A DNA stretch of 64,000 bases from Liquidambar formosana (taxonomy: Eukaryota; Streptophyta; Magnoliopsida; Saxifragales; Altingiaceae): positions 8,606,333-8,670,332 of the forward strand of contig CM077831.1 in assembly GCA_039720395.1 (NCBI GenBank), read 5' to 3'. This document shows positions 1-12,511 of the stretch, piece after piece. Position 1 is the stretch's first letter, and every line of letters starts with the position of its first letter. The position numbers and the translations under genes were made by a program. Under the pieces are notes generated by a model, which worked only from the letters and a program-made list of their open reading frames with translations, did no database searches and was not told the DNA's origin.

Positions 1-693
1 TTAATGAGTTATATTATGAATGCTATATGAGACATTCTCTCTCTTTTTCCTAAGAGTGATGGATCCCTTGTTGATCACTCACATGCCTTCATACACATAG
101 CAGTAGGGCCAATGAACACCTTTGCAGACCCCTGAATAGGATCTGCACTTAGTGTTATCAAACTTCTAAAGCTATATGCATAAGGCAACTATGGTGTCTC
201 AGGTCTAAGGATTACTTGTACCACTATAACAATGAGAAACTGATTGACAGGCAGGATAAAACTCCATTCAGTTTATCTCATATCTTTGGTCACATTCAGT
301 GTACCTATTCTCGTAATAGGCACCCACTTGTTGGTTGTAGTGTCTCCACACAAATAGCTTGAGACTAGCTATCCTCCTATAGAGTTAACCTAACAAGTGC
401 TAGTCCTATGGTTCATTACTGTCCATCATAGTGAACCTCCAACTAGGAATGCTTTAGGAGTTTAGTACAGAGATATATCTATAGTCTCAAAATTACAACT
501 CTTTGTAATTCCATATTCTCAACTCTAACTCCATGGACATATTATGTAAATATAAATGATGCATATAAACATAATAGAATAAGCCCTTTTATTAAATCAA
601 TAATAAATGTGACATACATAAATGAAATCAAATGATTGTTCCTAATCCCTAAACAATCATCTCTATGATTGGCTCTAGGGAATAATCCTAACA
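1..693 (-). repeat. 3' LTR of Copia A, truncated by window edge
   Basis: Position 1 aligns with 8035 and position 693 with 8727, with no gaps. In element orientation the LTR starts TGTTAGGATTATTCC. About 967 bp of this LTR lie to the left of the window. Confidence 0.92.
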
Positions 694-704
694 ATCTCCC
701 ACTT
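694..704 (-). other. Polypurine tract of Copia A
   Basis: The reverse complement reads AAGTGGGAGAT immediately before the LTR start TGTTAGG, the usual plus-strand priming site arrangement of plant Copia elements. Confidence 0.85.
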
Positions 705-739
705 GCACTGAAGCCAATCGACCATGTATCGCATACTTA

Positions 740-1640
740 TCTTCTTAAGATGTTGGTCTTAGACATAACCAATTATGTTTTAAAGCTTTAGTCAGTAGGT
801 CTACAAAAACTTATGTAGATAATATCTTCTATAATGTATCTATTACCTCTTCCAATGATTCCTCTAATCATTTGGAATTGCCGCTCTATGTGTTTGGACT
901 TTTGATGAGACCGTGATTCCTATACTTGAGATATAGACCCATTGTTGTCACAAAACAAGGTATGGGCAACTCAATGGAAGGAACAACTCCAAGTTCTAAA
1001 TGAACTTATAGATCCAAACAGTCTCCTAGACAATGCGACAATTAATTCACCCTTAATAATGGAATCCACTGTATCTTTCATACAGTTCTTCTATTAAGTA
1101 TTTCACCAACTAAAGTGAATATAAAATATACCCCATATGGATTATATCCAAATCCATATACCCATCTACTATGAGTTTACAATTTCCATATACAATCCAA
1201 TATTCCAAATTTGAATTGACTGATAACTATTTGTAACAATTACAAGATAATAGATATCAGGTTCAATACATAGTGTAGAATAAGGCTTCTTAACACTTTA
1301 AGAACCTTACTTGTGTTATCCTAGGGCACATGCCCTTGAATAATGAATTCTTATTTGAAGTAAATCAGACTTCCCTTAGAATTCTCCATGTTGAACTCCT
1401 TCAACATTTCAACTATGTTTGATGATTTGGAGATACTTAGCAATCTACATGATCTATCTCTATAGATCATGTTGGATGCTTCTGCCAAATCTTTCATGAA
1501 TTAATTTTTCTCCAAAAACCAAAACGATTAGGATGTCATTCATATATCATTCATAATGATTATGATGTCATCTATACTTAGGATAAAGAAAAACGATCGC
1601 ACTCCCACTAACCTTTTATACACTCATGGTCCATCTATAC
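740..1640 (-). pseudogene. Decayed Copia reverse transcriptase / RNase H remnant
   Basis: Minus-strand translation in shifting frames gives recognisable Copia pol pieces. Around 1535-1620 there is a VSGSAIVF stretch followed by ILSIDDIIII, matching the LYVDD catalytic region with YVDD changed to SIDD. Around 1372-1500 MKDLAEASNMIYRDRS and FNMENSKG match the segment after the active site. Around 780-1000 fragments such as HGLIKSPNT, a degenerate HQKSKHIE-type RNase H motif, and VDLLTKAL lead directly to the polypurine tract. Stops and frameshifts occur throughout and no protein can be made. The order of motifs and the distance to the LTR are as expected for an intact element, so this is decay in place. 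Confidence 0.75.
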
Positions 1641-3754
1641 AATGAGAGAAATCAAACAATTTGATTACTTCAACTTTATAGATGTTCTAATTATGAGAAC
1701 CTTGTAGTCTATTAATAGACTTCTATAATTTACACACTTTTATGGTTTTTCACCATTTGATATAACATCTTTATATCCTTTTTGACATATCTCATATTCA
1801 AAATGTGTGTTTATAGATAACAAGATCCAAATGGATTTCAGCATAACTATTATCAAACAAGTTTCTTTATAGACAACTTTTTGCCTATGTTGAAAACATT
1901 CTTAAATAGCCAAGCCTTTTAGGTCTCTACCTGTCCATATTGGATTTAGTGACTCTTAGTCATTTCTCAAGTTGATGTCAAACATCGCCTAATCATAATC
2001 AATAGGATTATCTTGGTGATCTTTATCACCAAAGAACAATTCTTTCACATTCTAATGGAGATACAATATCTCTCTTATGTTAAAGAAATATCCAATTTGA
2101 TCTATGAAAAGAATGTGGTGTAATTAAAGGTTTTGCCTCAATAGGGGCAAGGGTTGGATCTTTGTTGGTTTGTGGCTTTACAAACAATTCTGTAAATTCT
2201 ATCTACTTTTGCATCTTTCTTGAATGAACTCTTTCTCAAGAAAATCCAGCAAACATCCTAATGGACAACTTTTGTTCATTAGGGTAATAGATATACTATC
2301 CCAACCACTTTTGGGATATACCACAATTTAACACTTACTTGACCTTATTTCCAGATTGTCTACATTATGTTTCTAGACATACGTAGCACAAGCCCAAGCC
2401 TTAACTTCTTTAAGTTGGGTTTCTTCCCATATCATATCTGATATAATTGAGACAAAACTGGAGTGAACCCTAAATTATCAATATGTAGCAATTTTAAGGT
2501 ATATCCTAGATGGATACATTAGTAAAACTCATCATGGATCAAACCATATCTTAATAGGGTTCAATTCGTTCTCTTAGATTCACCATTAAGCTATGGTATT
2601 CTAAGATAAGTCTACTGTAATTGAATGCATGCTCTACATGACTATATACATCACAATGTATTAGTCAAATTATAAATGTAACTCTTTCACTTCACCAAGT
2701 AAAAGATGGGTTTGGTCATCTCATAACCAAGTCATAATCGTTACATTTAAATGATAGTCTCTACATCTCTTGTATTCTCAGAATACGTTGCATTCGCTCT
2801 AATTAGTCATTTAAATTCGGAAATCAAATTTCTAGAATGTCTTAAATAACTTAGTTAAGAAATAAGTTCCCAAAATTAATCTAGCAACTCTTGCTCTATT
2901 AAAATTTTTAAAGGTAACTTATTATCTACTTAACTTTCTGCTTCGATTTAGATTATACTAGAATCCAAAAACCAAGAAGCAGAACTAACCAACAATTTAG
3001 TTTAGAGCATGAACCAAAACTTCAAAAGTTTGGTTCTTCTAGGAAGACTGATACTTTATCAAGTTCCCTTTACAATACCTTATGTTTACTACAAAATAAT
3101 TATATTTCTTTGTCTTTGACTTTTCAAGATTTGATTTCCTCTATGCTTCCATTTTAAATCACATCTAGCTTCTCAAGCTATTCTATGTGATTAATCATTT
3201 TTCAAAAGAATGATTATTAATAAACAACTTTTATTACATCCTAGTCTAGAAGAAGTCCTTTACAAGTACTATACTTTATAGTATTATTTCACTCATAATA
3301 CAACCTTTGTATGTGATGTAGGACATCAAAGGCACTTGCATTGACTAATTTTGCTTCTGAAGCTCATTAGTCATTAATACTATCATATAGCATGGCAACA
3401 AGATGCCAATTGCGCATAGTGTCTTTTTCTTCTTAGGATGTTTTATGGAAGGCCTTTAATAAAAGGCCTAATAGCATATAAACAATCTTTTGAAATTGAG
3501 AACAATTCTCAATTTCCTAACTCAATCAAAGAAATCGGGTTTAGTCAAACTATCAATATCCTATATTAGGAAATAGGGGTTTTGAGGTGAGTAATTAGGT
3601 AATCTACATAAACAAAGAATTAGATTTCATTTTTATCGATAATGATTGGGTCTTTAATCATATGGTACCTCCCACTATTTTATCAAATTCCATACACCCT
3701 CTAATGGAATTCGGGAATCTCATTCCTAATGGGGATTGGGGTCCCACTGTGACC

Positions 3755-3972
3755 TAGAAGCCTCACATGTTAGTTTCTTGGCTTCTAACCCACAATAAGA
3801 AGACAACTCTTTGTCTATTGCTTCATAAGCAAGTTCCAATCATTTTGCCTCTAGGGAACATACACCTCACATGTTAGTTTCTTGGAATACTTCCCTAGTT
3901 AAGTTAAACCCATCATTCACATAGGTATGTTTCGCCAAATATATACCTCACATGTTAGTTTCTTGGTATATA
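3755..3972. repeat. Three stem-loops with an identical loop and different arms
   Basis: A 21-bp word beginning CCTCACATGTTAGTTTC occurs at 3761-3781, 3865-3885 and 3946-3966. Each copy is framed by its own perfect inverted arms: tagaagcc/ggcttcta (3755-3787), ctagggaa/ttccctag (3851-3898) and tatatacc/ggtatata (3940-3972). A weaker fourth copy follows near 3990. Function unknown. Confidence 0.8.
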
Positions 3973-5269
3973 CCAGTTTAGGCACCCCATGATATCTCAT
4001 ATGTGATAGTTTCAAGTAATGTCTTTAACATGGGTAGCTCCTACATGTTTGCAGCCAGGTACCCACATTAAGGGACGTTAGATGATCCTATAATGATGGA
4101 AGGCAATGAAGAATTCATTCCCCAATGACTTCTCCATTTTCAACTTAATATTAAATAAGAGGGGTTTTAAAGGGTCTCATCAAATTAACATGCATCCTAT
4201 GTATCAAAATTTAAACATATAAATTATGCTATTTATAATCATACATCTCATGCTATTATAAATCATACATCGCATGCTATTATATATCATCATATATAAA
4301 GTACCATATTTTGATATTAGTCCCTAAGTGAATAGGTAACATATACCAAACTATGGTATTGGAGCTAATACAATTATCTCATAAATAAAAGCTCCCACTA
4401 TGATGATTATGGACTTTGAGAGGATTCAATCCAAGCCAATAGATTGAATCCAAGGTCTAAGGTGGGTGTAGGTGATCGTAAAATAAACCATTCGTAACAT
4501 GCATGCTTTCTTGAAAAACTTCTCTAAGCTTTCAAGTCCTTCAATCTGCTCCCTTGGCTTGATGGTCTCCACCATTGGCTTGTTGGGCTCCATCATACTC
4601 CTTTGGGTCCACCATGCTCCTTAGTGCGCTCTCGATTACATAACATTTACATAATATATAGAAAGGGATACATAAGGGGAATGTGGGGTACATAAGAGAA
4701 TGATAGAGAGAGAGAGGGAAGGTGGCATGCAAGCCCCAAATAATAAATTACATCACCATAATAAAATTACAACTCTTGAAAAATTATTACAACCCATTCA
4801 TAAGACGGCCAATCACAATTGGTTTAAGGGGTATAGTCCATAATCATCATCCAAACACATACATACAATCTCATTGCATAATGTAAAGAAAAACTGTAAG
4901 CATTAAAACATATGGGCATTATGGTAATTCTCTTGAATGATTTACATTAATCTCATTAATGCATCCTAATCTTATTAGGTTTTAACAAAATATCCAGAAT
5001 TAAATAAAGTCTTAACATTTAAGACATTTCAGTTTCAATTAATCAAATTAATTTAAAACATGTAAAGTTTCCTAAAATAACTCTAATATCCAATATTAGG
5101 GTTTCCTTAATTAAACAAAACAATTTCATTTAATTAAGAATTTCCAGATTTTTAATTTAATCCCTAATTGTGTTTTAAACCATTTAAAACATTATAAAAT
5201 TAATCAATATTAATTAAATAATTAATATAGGAATTAAATAAAATCAATAAAATGATGAATTAGTGTATT

Positions 5270-5330
5270 AGGGTTTCCTAAAACCCTAAACCCTAAATGC
5301 ATAACCCTAAACCCTAAATGCAAGCCCTAA
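5270..5330. repeat. Short telomere-like CCCTAAA motifs
   Basis: Two adjacent stretches carry AAACCCTAAACCCTAAATGC-type sequence, with more isolated CCCTAA words up to about 5640. There are too few exact tandem copies to call an interstitial telomere; it is part of the Copia A internal region. Confidence 0.4.
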
Positions 5331-5344
5331 TCATTAAATGCCTT

Positions 5345-5560
5345 ATGATTGGTCATTTAATAACCAATCATTAAAACCCTAGGTTCATACGGTATTTAAT
5401 AAAAGGGATTAGGGTTTAATTAATGCCAAATAGGGTATTTATTACCCTTAATTAATTACACTAATTAGGGTTATCAAAACCCTAACCCTAGACATCATTA
5501 ATGGTATTAATTATGCCCTAACAATTAATAACCATGATTGGTCATTCAATGACCAATCAT
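5345..5560. repeat. Two related palindromes 190 bp apart
   Basis: At 5345-5371 atgattggt pairs with accaatcat. At 5534-5560 atgattggtca pairs with tgaccaatcat around a 5-nt loop. The two are near copies of one hairpin and contain CCAAT/ATTGG words. Confidence 0.7.
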
Positions 5561-7053
5561 TAACTCTTAATTAAGGTAATTAATATTCCAATTAGGGTTT
5601 TAATTAATGCCATAATGAAATTAGGGTTTCATCATTAACTCAAAATTAGGGTTTCATCCTTAACTCTATGCAGCCATCACTACCAGGGGGCTGCCTGATC
5701 TTGGCTAGGCTGCCATGGCCACCAACGACTGTGGGAGGCCATGGCCAGTCATGGGAGAACATCCTAGGGGTGTGGGACAAGCCTCTGGACACGTGAGAAG
5801 TGGTGGAAGTGGCTGCCATCATCAAGAACAATCAGGGTTTCCAAAACCCATTGCTGGAGCCATTGTTGCAGACCTTGAAGGTCACAATAGCTTCTAAATC
5901 CTTATCAATTCGACTCCTCCATTGAAACCAGCTTTTGTATCATGTCCCTACATGAAATACTAAGCTAATAGAAGAGGTTTGGATGATCAAATCATCACCA
6001 ATTGTTCTAAACAATTAAAACAACAGTAGGCTGCCCAGAAATTTACAGCATACTGTCCATTGTCAGAAATTGATTTAAAACCCAGCAAGATGAATGAATT
6101 AGGCTACCAAATGAATTTTCCCAGTATCCTACATGTCTTAGGAAACTAATGCAATTGGTTTCATGCAATTTGGAGTTCCCTAACTCAAGTTCTAATCAAA
6201 ACTCCATTGATGACTTTTCTGCAGAGAAAATCTGCTATGCTGTTCATGAAAAATTTTCAAACTTTTTGAATCTTTTTCCATCAAAACCTCTTTGAAACTT
6301 AAAGAAAATCATATACACATGATATATAATGATCCTAAAATGATCTTCCATCATAAATACAGCAGCTTTAATTAGAATTAATTGCAAGAACCTTAGGGTT
6401 CTAAAACCCAGATTCAGCCTCCATGGTGTTCTTCTCCTTCTTCCTTCTGTTCTAGCATCTTAATCCAATTATGATGCATCTAAATGCTTGGGAACCTTTC
6501 CCTACCATGTCTAGAACATAACCCAAGTGGTGGCAACCATTGCCATGCCTTTGATCTCCATCAATAACTCAAAGTTGTGGCTATTGCATCATTCCCGAGC
6601 AAAACTGTCTTTCCAGACAGCCTGTAGTAAAAAATTCATAACTTTCATTACAGAACTCGGATTGACGCACCGTTTGTTGGGTTGGAAAGCTTATTCGAAG
6701 AGCTTTCTAACCATATATGTCTCGAAAATTGTGGAGAAGAACTCTGAATTCGGCATGCAAAACAAGATGACGGTTTTTCATGGCTACCATGAAAACTGTT
6801 CATAACAGTTTTATAAAACCCTAGTTTCCTTATTCTTCTTCCCCAAACTCAAACCCTATGCAACCTATTGCATCCATGGCTACACTTAACCATCAATTAG
6901 AAGAGGAGTAGAAGAGAATTGACCTAGGGTTCTAAACCCTAGGTTCAGCCATGGAGGAAAACCAATTATGCAGAAAAATTTTTCCAGATTTTTGAATCAT
7001 TCAACTACACCATAATTACCAGCCCATATGTATTTTGTATTATGCATAATCAT

Positions 7054-7066
7054 GGCTCTGATACCA
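7054..7066 (-). other. Primer-binding site of Copia A (initiator Met-tRNA)
   Basis: The reverse complement reads TGGTATCAGAGCC, complementary to the 3' end of plant initiator tRNA-Met, one base from the LTR at 7068. Confidence 0.9.
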
Positions 7067-7067
7067 C

Positions 7068-8727
7068 TGTTGGGAATCGAACAAGAGGGAAAAATTGAAG
7101 TGCGGAATATAAAAATTTTTCCTACGATTCCACAGCCCATGAATCTAACTATGCATAACACAAAATCAAACCCTAACTACGAAGAGGGTTAGAACACTTA
7201 CAGTTTTAATGTCTTCTCCTTTTTGCTCCAAGCTTTGATTCCGGACAGCGGTGAATGAGCAGCCCAAGTGTGCTGCCTCCAACGGTATCCACACCTAGCT
7301 AGAGCTTCAAGTCTTTTCTTTCTTCTTCCTTGTTGTTGCTAGAGGTGGAGAAGAGAGAGAGAGAGAGAAGAGAGCCTCCAAAGGGCTGGACGGCTAGGGT
7401 TTATTGTGCAAGCCTATTATGCCATGTCACACATAAGTGTGACTTATATAGGCAGCCCACTAAAGGGGGCTGGCCATGGGGAAGAAACCCTAATAGGGTT
7501 ATGTGTAATTACACTTAATTGCACATTAACCCCTATTATTTGTATCAAATACAAATAGGCCTATAAAGAACTATTCTTTATTCACTAAAACCCTTTCTCT
7601 CATAGACTTTAAAGCTCTTCTTGCATGATCAGTGTGTGACCCATTGGGTTCACATCATCAAGTAGTAGGAATAGCACGAGGTGTGCACAATGGAACTCTT
7701 TCCATTTAGGGTCTAATTGGAACTCCTTCCAATTCCCTAATTGATTATAACTCACTTATATCAATTAGGGCTTCTACTAACCATGAGTAACACCTAGCAT
7801 ATGGCTCATGGTGTGGTCCTTAATGAGGTGAATAGTCATTTACAAAGAACCCTTCTGTTATAGTTTATAGGTTACAATTGCATCCTTCCTTCAACACAAT
7901 GTCTCCAATTGAACTAATAGGACATGGAAGTCTGTCAAGTCCCTAGTTCAATTACTTTATACTCATTCATAGATATCAACTCATTGATGAACTCATGAAA
8001 CTCTTTTCATATTCATCCTACCATGGCCATGGATTTAATGAGTTATATTATGAATGCTATATGAGACATTCTCTCTCTTTTTCCTAAGAGTGATGGATCC
8101 CTTGTTGATCACTCACATGCCTTCATACACATAGCAGTAGGGCCAATGAACACCTTTGCAGACCCCTGAATAGGATCTGCACTTAGTGTTATCAAACTTC
8201 TAAAGCTATATGCATAAGGCAACTATGGTGTCTCAGGTCTAAGGATTACTTGTACCACTATAACAATGAGAAACTGATTGACAGGCAGGATAAAACTCCA
8301 TTCAGTTTATCTCATATCTTTGGTCACATTCAGTGTACCTATTCTCGTAATAGGCACCCACTTGTTGGTTGTAGTGTCTCCACACAAATAGCTTGAGACT
8401 AGCTATCCTCCTATAGAGTTAACCTAACAAGTGCTAGTCCTATGGTTCATTACTGTCCATCATAGTGAACCTCCAACTAGGAATGCTTTAGGAGTTTAGT
8501 ACAGAGATATATCTATAGTATCAAAATTACAACTCTTTGTAATTCCATATTCTCAACTCTAACTCCATGGACATATTATGTAAATATAAATGATGCATAT
8601 AAACATAATAGAATAAGCCCTTTTATTAAATCAATAATAAATGTGACATACATAAATGAAATCAAATGATTGTTCCTAATCCCTAAACAATCATCTCTAT
8701 GATTGGCTCTAGGGCATAATCCTAACA
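7068..8727 (-). repeat. 5' LTR of Copia A (1660 bp)
   Basis: Complete LTR beginning TGTTGGGAATC and ending CCTAACA on the plus strand, i.e. TG...CA on either strand. The flank after it (tttat) should be one copy of the TSD. A diverged solo copy of the same LTR, also 1660 bp long, lies at 35371-37030. Confidence 0.92.
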
Positions 8728-10451
8728 TTTATGGCTTTATATGCTTGATAATCCCTGGTTTACTAAGGATTTGATAGCCTTATTCGTTCTATCCTCTTAA
8801 ATCATGCATAGTTCACATGTTTAGGTTGCTGTGATTGTTATCATGAATTGATGCTCCTGTTAGTTAGTATATGTGATATGAATGATATTCATGATAATTT
8901 GAGCATGTCTTAGAGTTGTTTCATAGGTCTTAATGCATAGTTGTGAGATTAGGGTTTCGATAACCCTGAAATCGCACAAGTTTCATACAGCATACTTAGC
9001 TTAGTTTTTTGAGTTGTTGCTCATCATAGTCATTCTATATATGCTGCATATAGTTAAATCATGCTAGGTTTGCATTCATATAGTATATTTTATAGGTTTT
9101 TTGGAGATATTATCCTTTTCTAAGGATAATTATCCTTTTCGCTGAGTGAGGTTTTGCATGAGAGTCTTCTGTGATGTGTTTAAGCATGAAATCACTTCTA
9201 TTGTGTTCTGGGGTATATATTTTACGTAGGATATGCTGATTGCACCTCCCCATAACGACTTTCTTACGTGAAATTATCTTAGGATAGTTTCGCTTAAGAA
9301 AGCTCGCCGTAGGAAGGTCTATTTCCATATTTTACATGAAATATCATCTTTTTGATTGGAATGAGCTTTGTTATCATGATTATTGATGTTATTGGAGTCT
9401 CTTATGCTTGTTAGTGTGTCTTTCATAGGTTTTTATGCATGTTAGTCAAGTCATTGCATGTAGGATTGAGTTAGAGTCCTTAGTTATTCATTATTCTTGT
9501 TGTTTGCATGATTAATGGATGATTTTAGGCCTTGTCAAGGTTCTGTCCAGATTTGCATATTGCTTTCTTTGCATGATTTTGTGCACTTGTAAGGGTGCAA
9601 ACAGGTACAATGCTTGTCCTATTGCAAATAGGGCTGCTATGGTCTGAAATGGCTAATGCTAGGAGCTTGTGCGCTCAGGTAAGTAGGGTTTGAAGGTGCC
9701 CTAATTCACCTTTCTTTTTCTTTCTTTTCTCTTCTCCCTCCTAGGGTTACTTCTTAATACAAGCTTATGGTGTTTATCAAGGGTTTCCTTTAATGATAAA
9801 TTCTAGTTTTTATCAAAGTTTTCCTCTTGTGGAAGTTTTCAGTTTTGGATTAAATCGATGTATTTTCAAATGAGGAAACCTAGGGTATTTACCATAGGTT
9901 TGTATTAGGTTGTAACCCTATTCTTTTCGAACTACGTGGACTTTGATCCATGTATTTCGCTGCATGGTACGTAGGCGCTCTTCGTGAGGCTCAAGTCCGT
10001 TCTAGGATCCAAGTATCCTAGGCTTTTTCTTTTCTTTTCTTTTCTTCTTTTTTTTCTGTTTTGTTTATTTGAGTGATTGTGCATGAGATGATTGGATGAA
10101 ATATATGATATGCATGCTGCCTTGTGATGATATATGATGATATTTGAGTGGAAAAGATATTAAGTTAGCCCAATCAAATTAAGAGACCAACTCGGGCGAT
10201 GTGGGTGCCTATGGGTTTTTTGCCCAGAACCTTCCCACGTCATAACTTTGCCCCCGGATCCAATTTTCTGGTTTCAAAGACTTTGCTTTTCCTTTAGTGG
10301 AGTCATGTTGTTTTGAAAATAAAACATTTTTGTGGTTTTCCCTCTTTTCCCTAAAAAATGAGGTGGCGACTCCTTTTTGTTTGTTGTCTTTCATACCTAT
10401 TATCATTTTTGCCAAACCCTTGTGGGCTCCGCGCTTTTTCGTGGGTTCACA
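8728..10451 (+). repeat. Gypsy B 5' LTR, 3' portion
   Basis: Homologous in inverted orientation to 58116-62881: 9113-9330 matches about 61230-61440 and the LTR end 10150-10451 matches 58116-58450. It ends ...GGGTTCACA just before the primer site. A pyrimidine tract lies near 10020-10060. Confidence 0.8.
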
Positions 10452-10454
10452 GTT

Positions 10455-10472
10455 TGGCGACTCTACTGGGGA
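10455..10472 (+). other. Primer-binding site of Gypsy B
   Basis: TGGCGACTCTACTGGGGA begins with the TGG that complements a tRNA 3' CCA end and follows the LTR end by 3 bp. The sequence is of the type reported as complementary to tRNA-Arg in Tat/Ogre elements; the tRNA assignment is from memory. Confidence 0.7.
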
Positions 10473-11131
10473 TGTCGAGGGCTAGACTCATTTAATTTGA
10501 TTGGGCTAAATTAATTTCTTATTGTTAATTAAAATTAATCACATTGCATCCGCTTGATTGTGTGCTTTCATTTATTGCATTGTGTGCGCTACTGTTGCAT
10601 GATCACTCGATTGTCCCTCAATGTATCCTTGCCAACTGATAGCCTAGTTCGACCTTGGTTTTCCTGATTCCATGTGTTGGGCGAAGCTATCAAACCTCTC
10701 TTGCCAAGTACCCTTGGGCTTGCCCTTGGGTATATCAAATGGTTCAATCACGTACTGTTGGACCCACGCGACATTCCTGATGTCACATGTGGTTAGGTAT
10801 AAAGATTGGTACAAGCAAAGTTGAGGACCCTAACCTACCCTCTTAAAAGAAAGAATTGCATGTAATGGGCCTTCTAGGACACCGTTGGATCACCTATCTG
10901 CACACACATTGTTGTGATGATATGCTGTCGTGTTTGTGATGTGTTGCCATGCTTTGTTGATTGAGTGGGTAATTAAAGGAAACATTACATCCTACATCCT
11001 TAATACGTACCCTTCCCCATGACCCCCGCAAGGGTAATTGGTTAAGAGAACTAATTAAGGGTGTACGTTGTAAAGATTTTAAGATAATTATGGAAGCTTA
11101 GGATGGACCCTTAGGCTGAAAAATTGAGTAT
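10473..11131 (+). other. Untranslated leader of Gypsy B
   Basis: About 660 bp between primer site and gag. No gene seen; position fits the leader, which usually carries packaging signals. Confidence 0.5.
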
Positions 11132-12490
11132 TTGCCCCATGTTAGAGGGAAAGACGTGCTGGCTTGGATCCGCAATCAACAAGGGCGCCTAGTCAGTGCT
11201 GATTCCGTCACTGAGTCAGATATGGCTGAGGAAAGAACTAGCAACCGGGGTTTCAACCTTGAGGCCGCTTTGAAAGCTATCATGGAAAAGCTTGATCACA
11301 CTACCCAGGTATCCGAGACCACACTCAAGTTAGCTCAAGACCTTCAACAGAAGAACTCTGAACCTGAATCTAGGGCCCGTGCCACTGATAACAATCAAGG
11401 ATCCAATGAGTCTGAATCCGCTGAGGAACCATTAGGAGAAGGGGGAGAACTACCCAAGACCAAGGAAGGGGAAACCAAAGCCACATCAAGGGAGAGCTCA
11501 ACCGTCCTGGCAAACAAGGTCGAGGCCTTAGAACGAACTCTGAAGGGAATCCGTAGGTCTGATGATATGGTGGACATTCGCACTTTGTCCTTGTTCCCAA
11601 AGGCTCGCATCCCGCTACAATTCAAGATGCCGGAGTTGGAAAAATTCGATGGGATAGGCTGTCCCAAGACCCACCTCAAGATGTATGTGCGAGCTATGCA
11701 CCCTCGAGGGGCAAATGATGAGTTATTGGCTCAGATGTTTCATGAGTCATTAGCGAGTTCCGCCTTGAAATGGTTTTTGTCATTAGAGGAGAACAGAACC
11801 AAGACTTGGGAGGATGTGTGCAATGCATTCACAGACCATTACAAGTATAACACTGAAGTGGATGTCACGAGAAGGGACTTGGAAACCACTAAGCAAGGGG
11901 TTAATGAGACTTTCTCCGCCTTCATCACTAGGTGGAGACAAAAGGCTTCCAAAATGACAGACAGACCGAATGAGGAAGAACAGATTCAGTTGGTGGTGAA
12001 GAACTTGCTGCCCGTATATCACAAGCATCTCTTTGCTCATTACTTTCCGAACTTCAAGGCTCTTGTTGGGGCTGGCACGCAAGTTGAAGATGCAATCGCC
12101 GATGGAACAATCAAAACGGAGGAAATCCAAAGGAGTCGAAGGACAAACTTCGGAGGAAAACCCAACGACGAGGTCAATACCATTACCCAACCCACTCGCC
12201 CTTTCTCCCTAAATGACTCCACCTCACCTCGCCAATTCACCGAGCTATATATGCCACTCGAAAGAGTCTTTGAAAAGCTGAGAAGCCGTGATCTCCTGAA
12301 ACCCCTTGACCCAAGGCCTCCACCAAACCCATTGCCCAAGAACTACAATGAAAATGAATATTGCAAGTTCCACCAAGCCAAAGGCCATCTAACCAACCGT
12401 TGTTACCGCCTCCGCCATGAAATCCAAGATTTGCTCGACAAGCAGATCATTTCACCACCCACCGCACCAAATCGCCCAAATGTCACTTGA
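11132..12490 (+). pseudogene. Gypsy B Gag, N-terminal and capsid part (452 codons)
   Basis: Structural protein forming the cytoplasmic particle of the retroelement. Residues about 170-330 hold the plant retrotransposon Gag domain: FDGIGCPKTHLKMY, then the W-rich ALKWFLSLEENRTKTWEDV helix pair, then NETFSAFITRWRQKA and LLPVYHKHLFAHYF. The first about 140 residues are charged and low in complexity (many S, E, K). Near the C-terminus YCKFHQAKGHLTNRCYRLRH is a Cys/His cluster. The ORF ends at a TGA (12488-12490), but the same frame continues with Gag-like sequence at 12512, so this stop is a lesion inside gag, not its end. The true start is uncertain; the first Met of the ORF was used. Confidence 0.85.
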
Positions 12491-12511
12491 AATCCCCTCC
12501 CCACTCACAAT

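Larger units (their letters stand above)
1641..7053 (-). other. Internal region of Copia A with no readable gene
   Basis: About 5.4 kb of AT-rich sequence where gag, protease, integrase and the RT N-terminus should lie. I could not read any domain here; the short ORFs near 4541-4732 and 5646-5897 show no family resemblance. It contains the stem-loop trio at 3755-3972, CCCTAA-rich sequence near 5270-5640 and two related palindromes near 5345 and 5534. Confidence 0.6.
1..8727 (-). mobile_element. Copia-type LTR retrotransposon A, coding-dead, young LTRs
   Basis: Element read on the minus strand: 5' LTR 7068-8727, Met-tRNA primer site 7054-7066, internal region 705-7053, polypurine tract 694-704, 3' LTR 1-693 (cut by the window edge). 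LTR ends are TG...CA. The 693 shared LTR positions align without gaps and differ at only two sites (486 vs 8520, 681 vs 8715), so insertion was recent. The internal region has no long ORF. Only decayed RT and RNase H can be read near its 3' end, so it must have moved with proteins made elsewhere. It is inserted in the 5' LTR of the Gypsy element to its right; the left TSD lies outside the window. Confidence 0.9.

Noticed and set aside
3755..3972. CRISPR-like array (identical repeats with differing spacers)
   Set aside because: Plant nuclear context, only three repeats, uneven spacing (104 and 81 bp), and a better description as stem-loops in a retrotransposon.
4541..4732. 63-codon minus ORF in Copia A
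   Set aside because: No Gag or protease motif; leader-like hydrophobic translation is due to AT-rich composition.
5270..5640. Interstitial telomere
   Set aside because: Only two consecutive CCCTAAA units at a time, the rest scattered CCCTAA words in an AT-rich transposon.
10209..10485. ORFs across the Gypsy B LTR end
   Set aside because: They lie in LTR and primer-site sequence that is non-coding by position.
11370..12339. Minus-strand ORFs opposite gag (76 to 135 codons)
   Set aside because: Shadows of the Gypsy gag frame; no independent motif.
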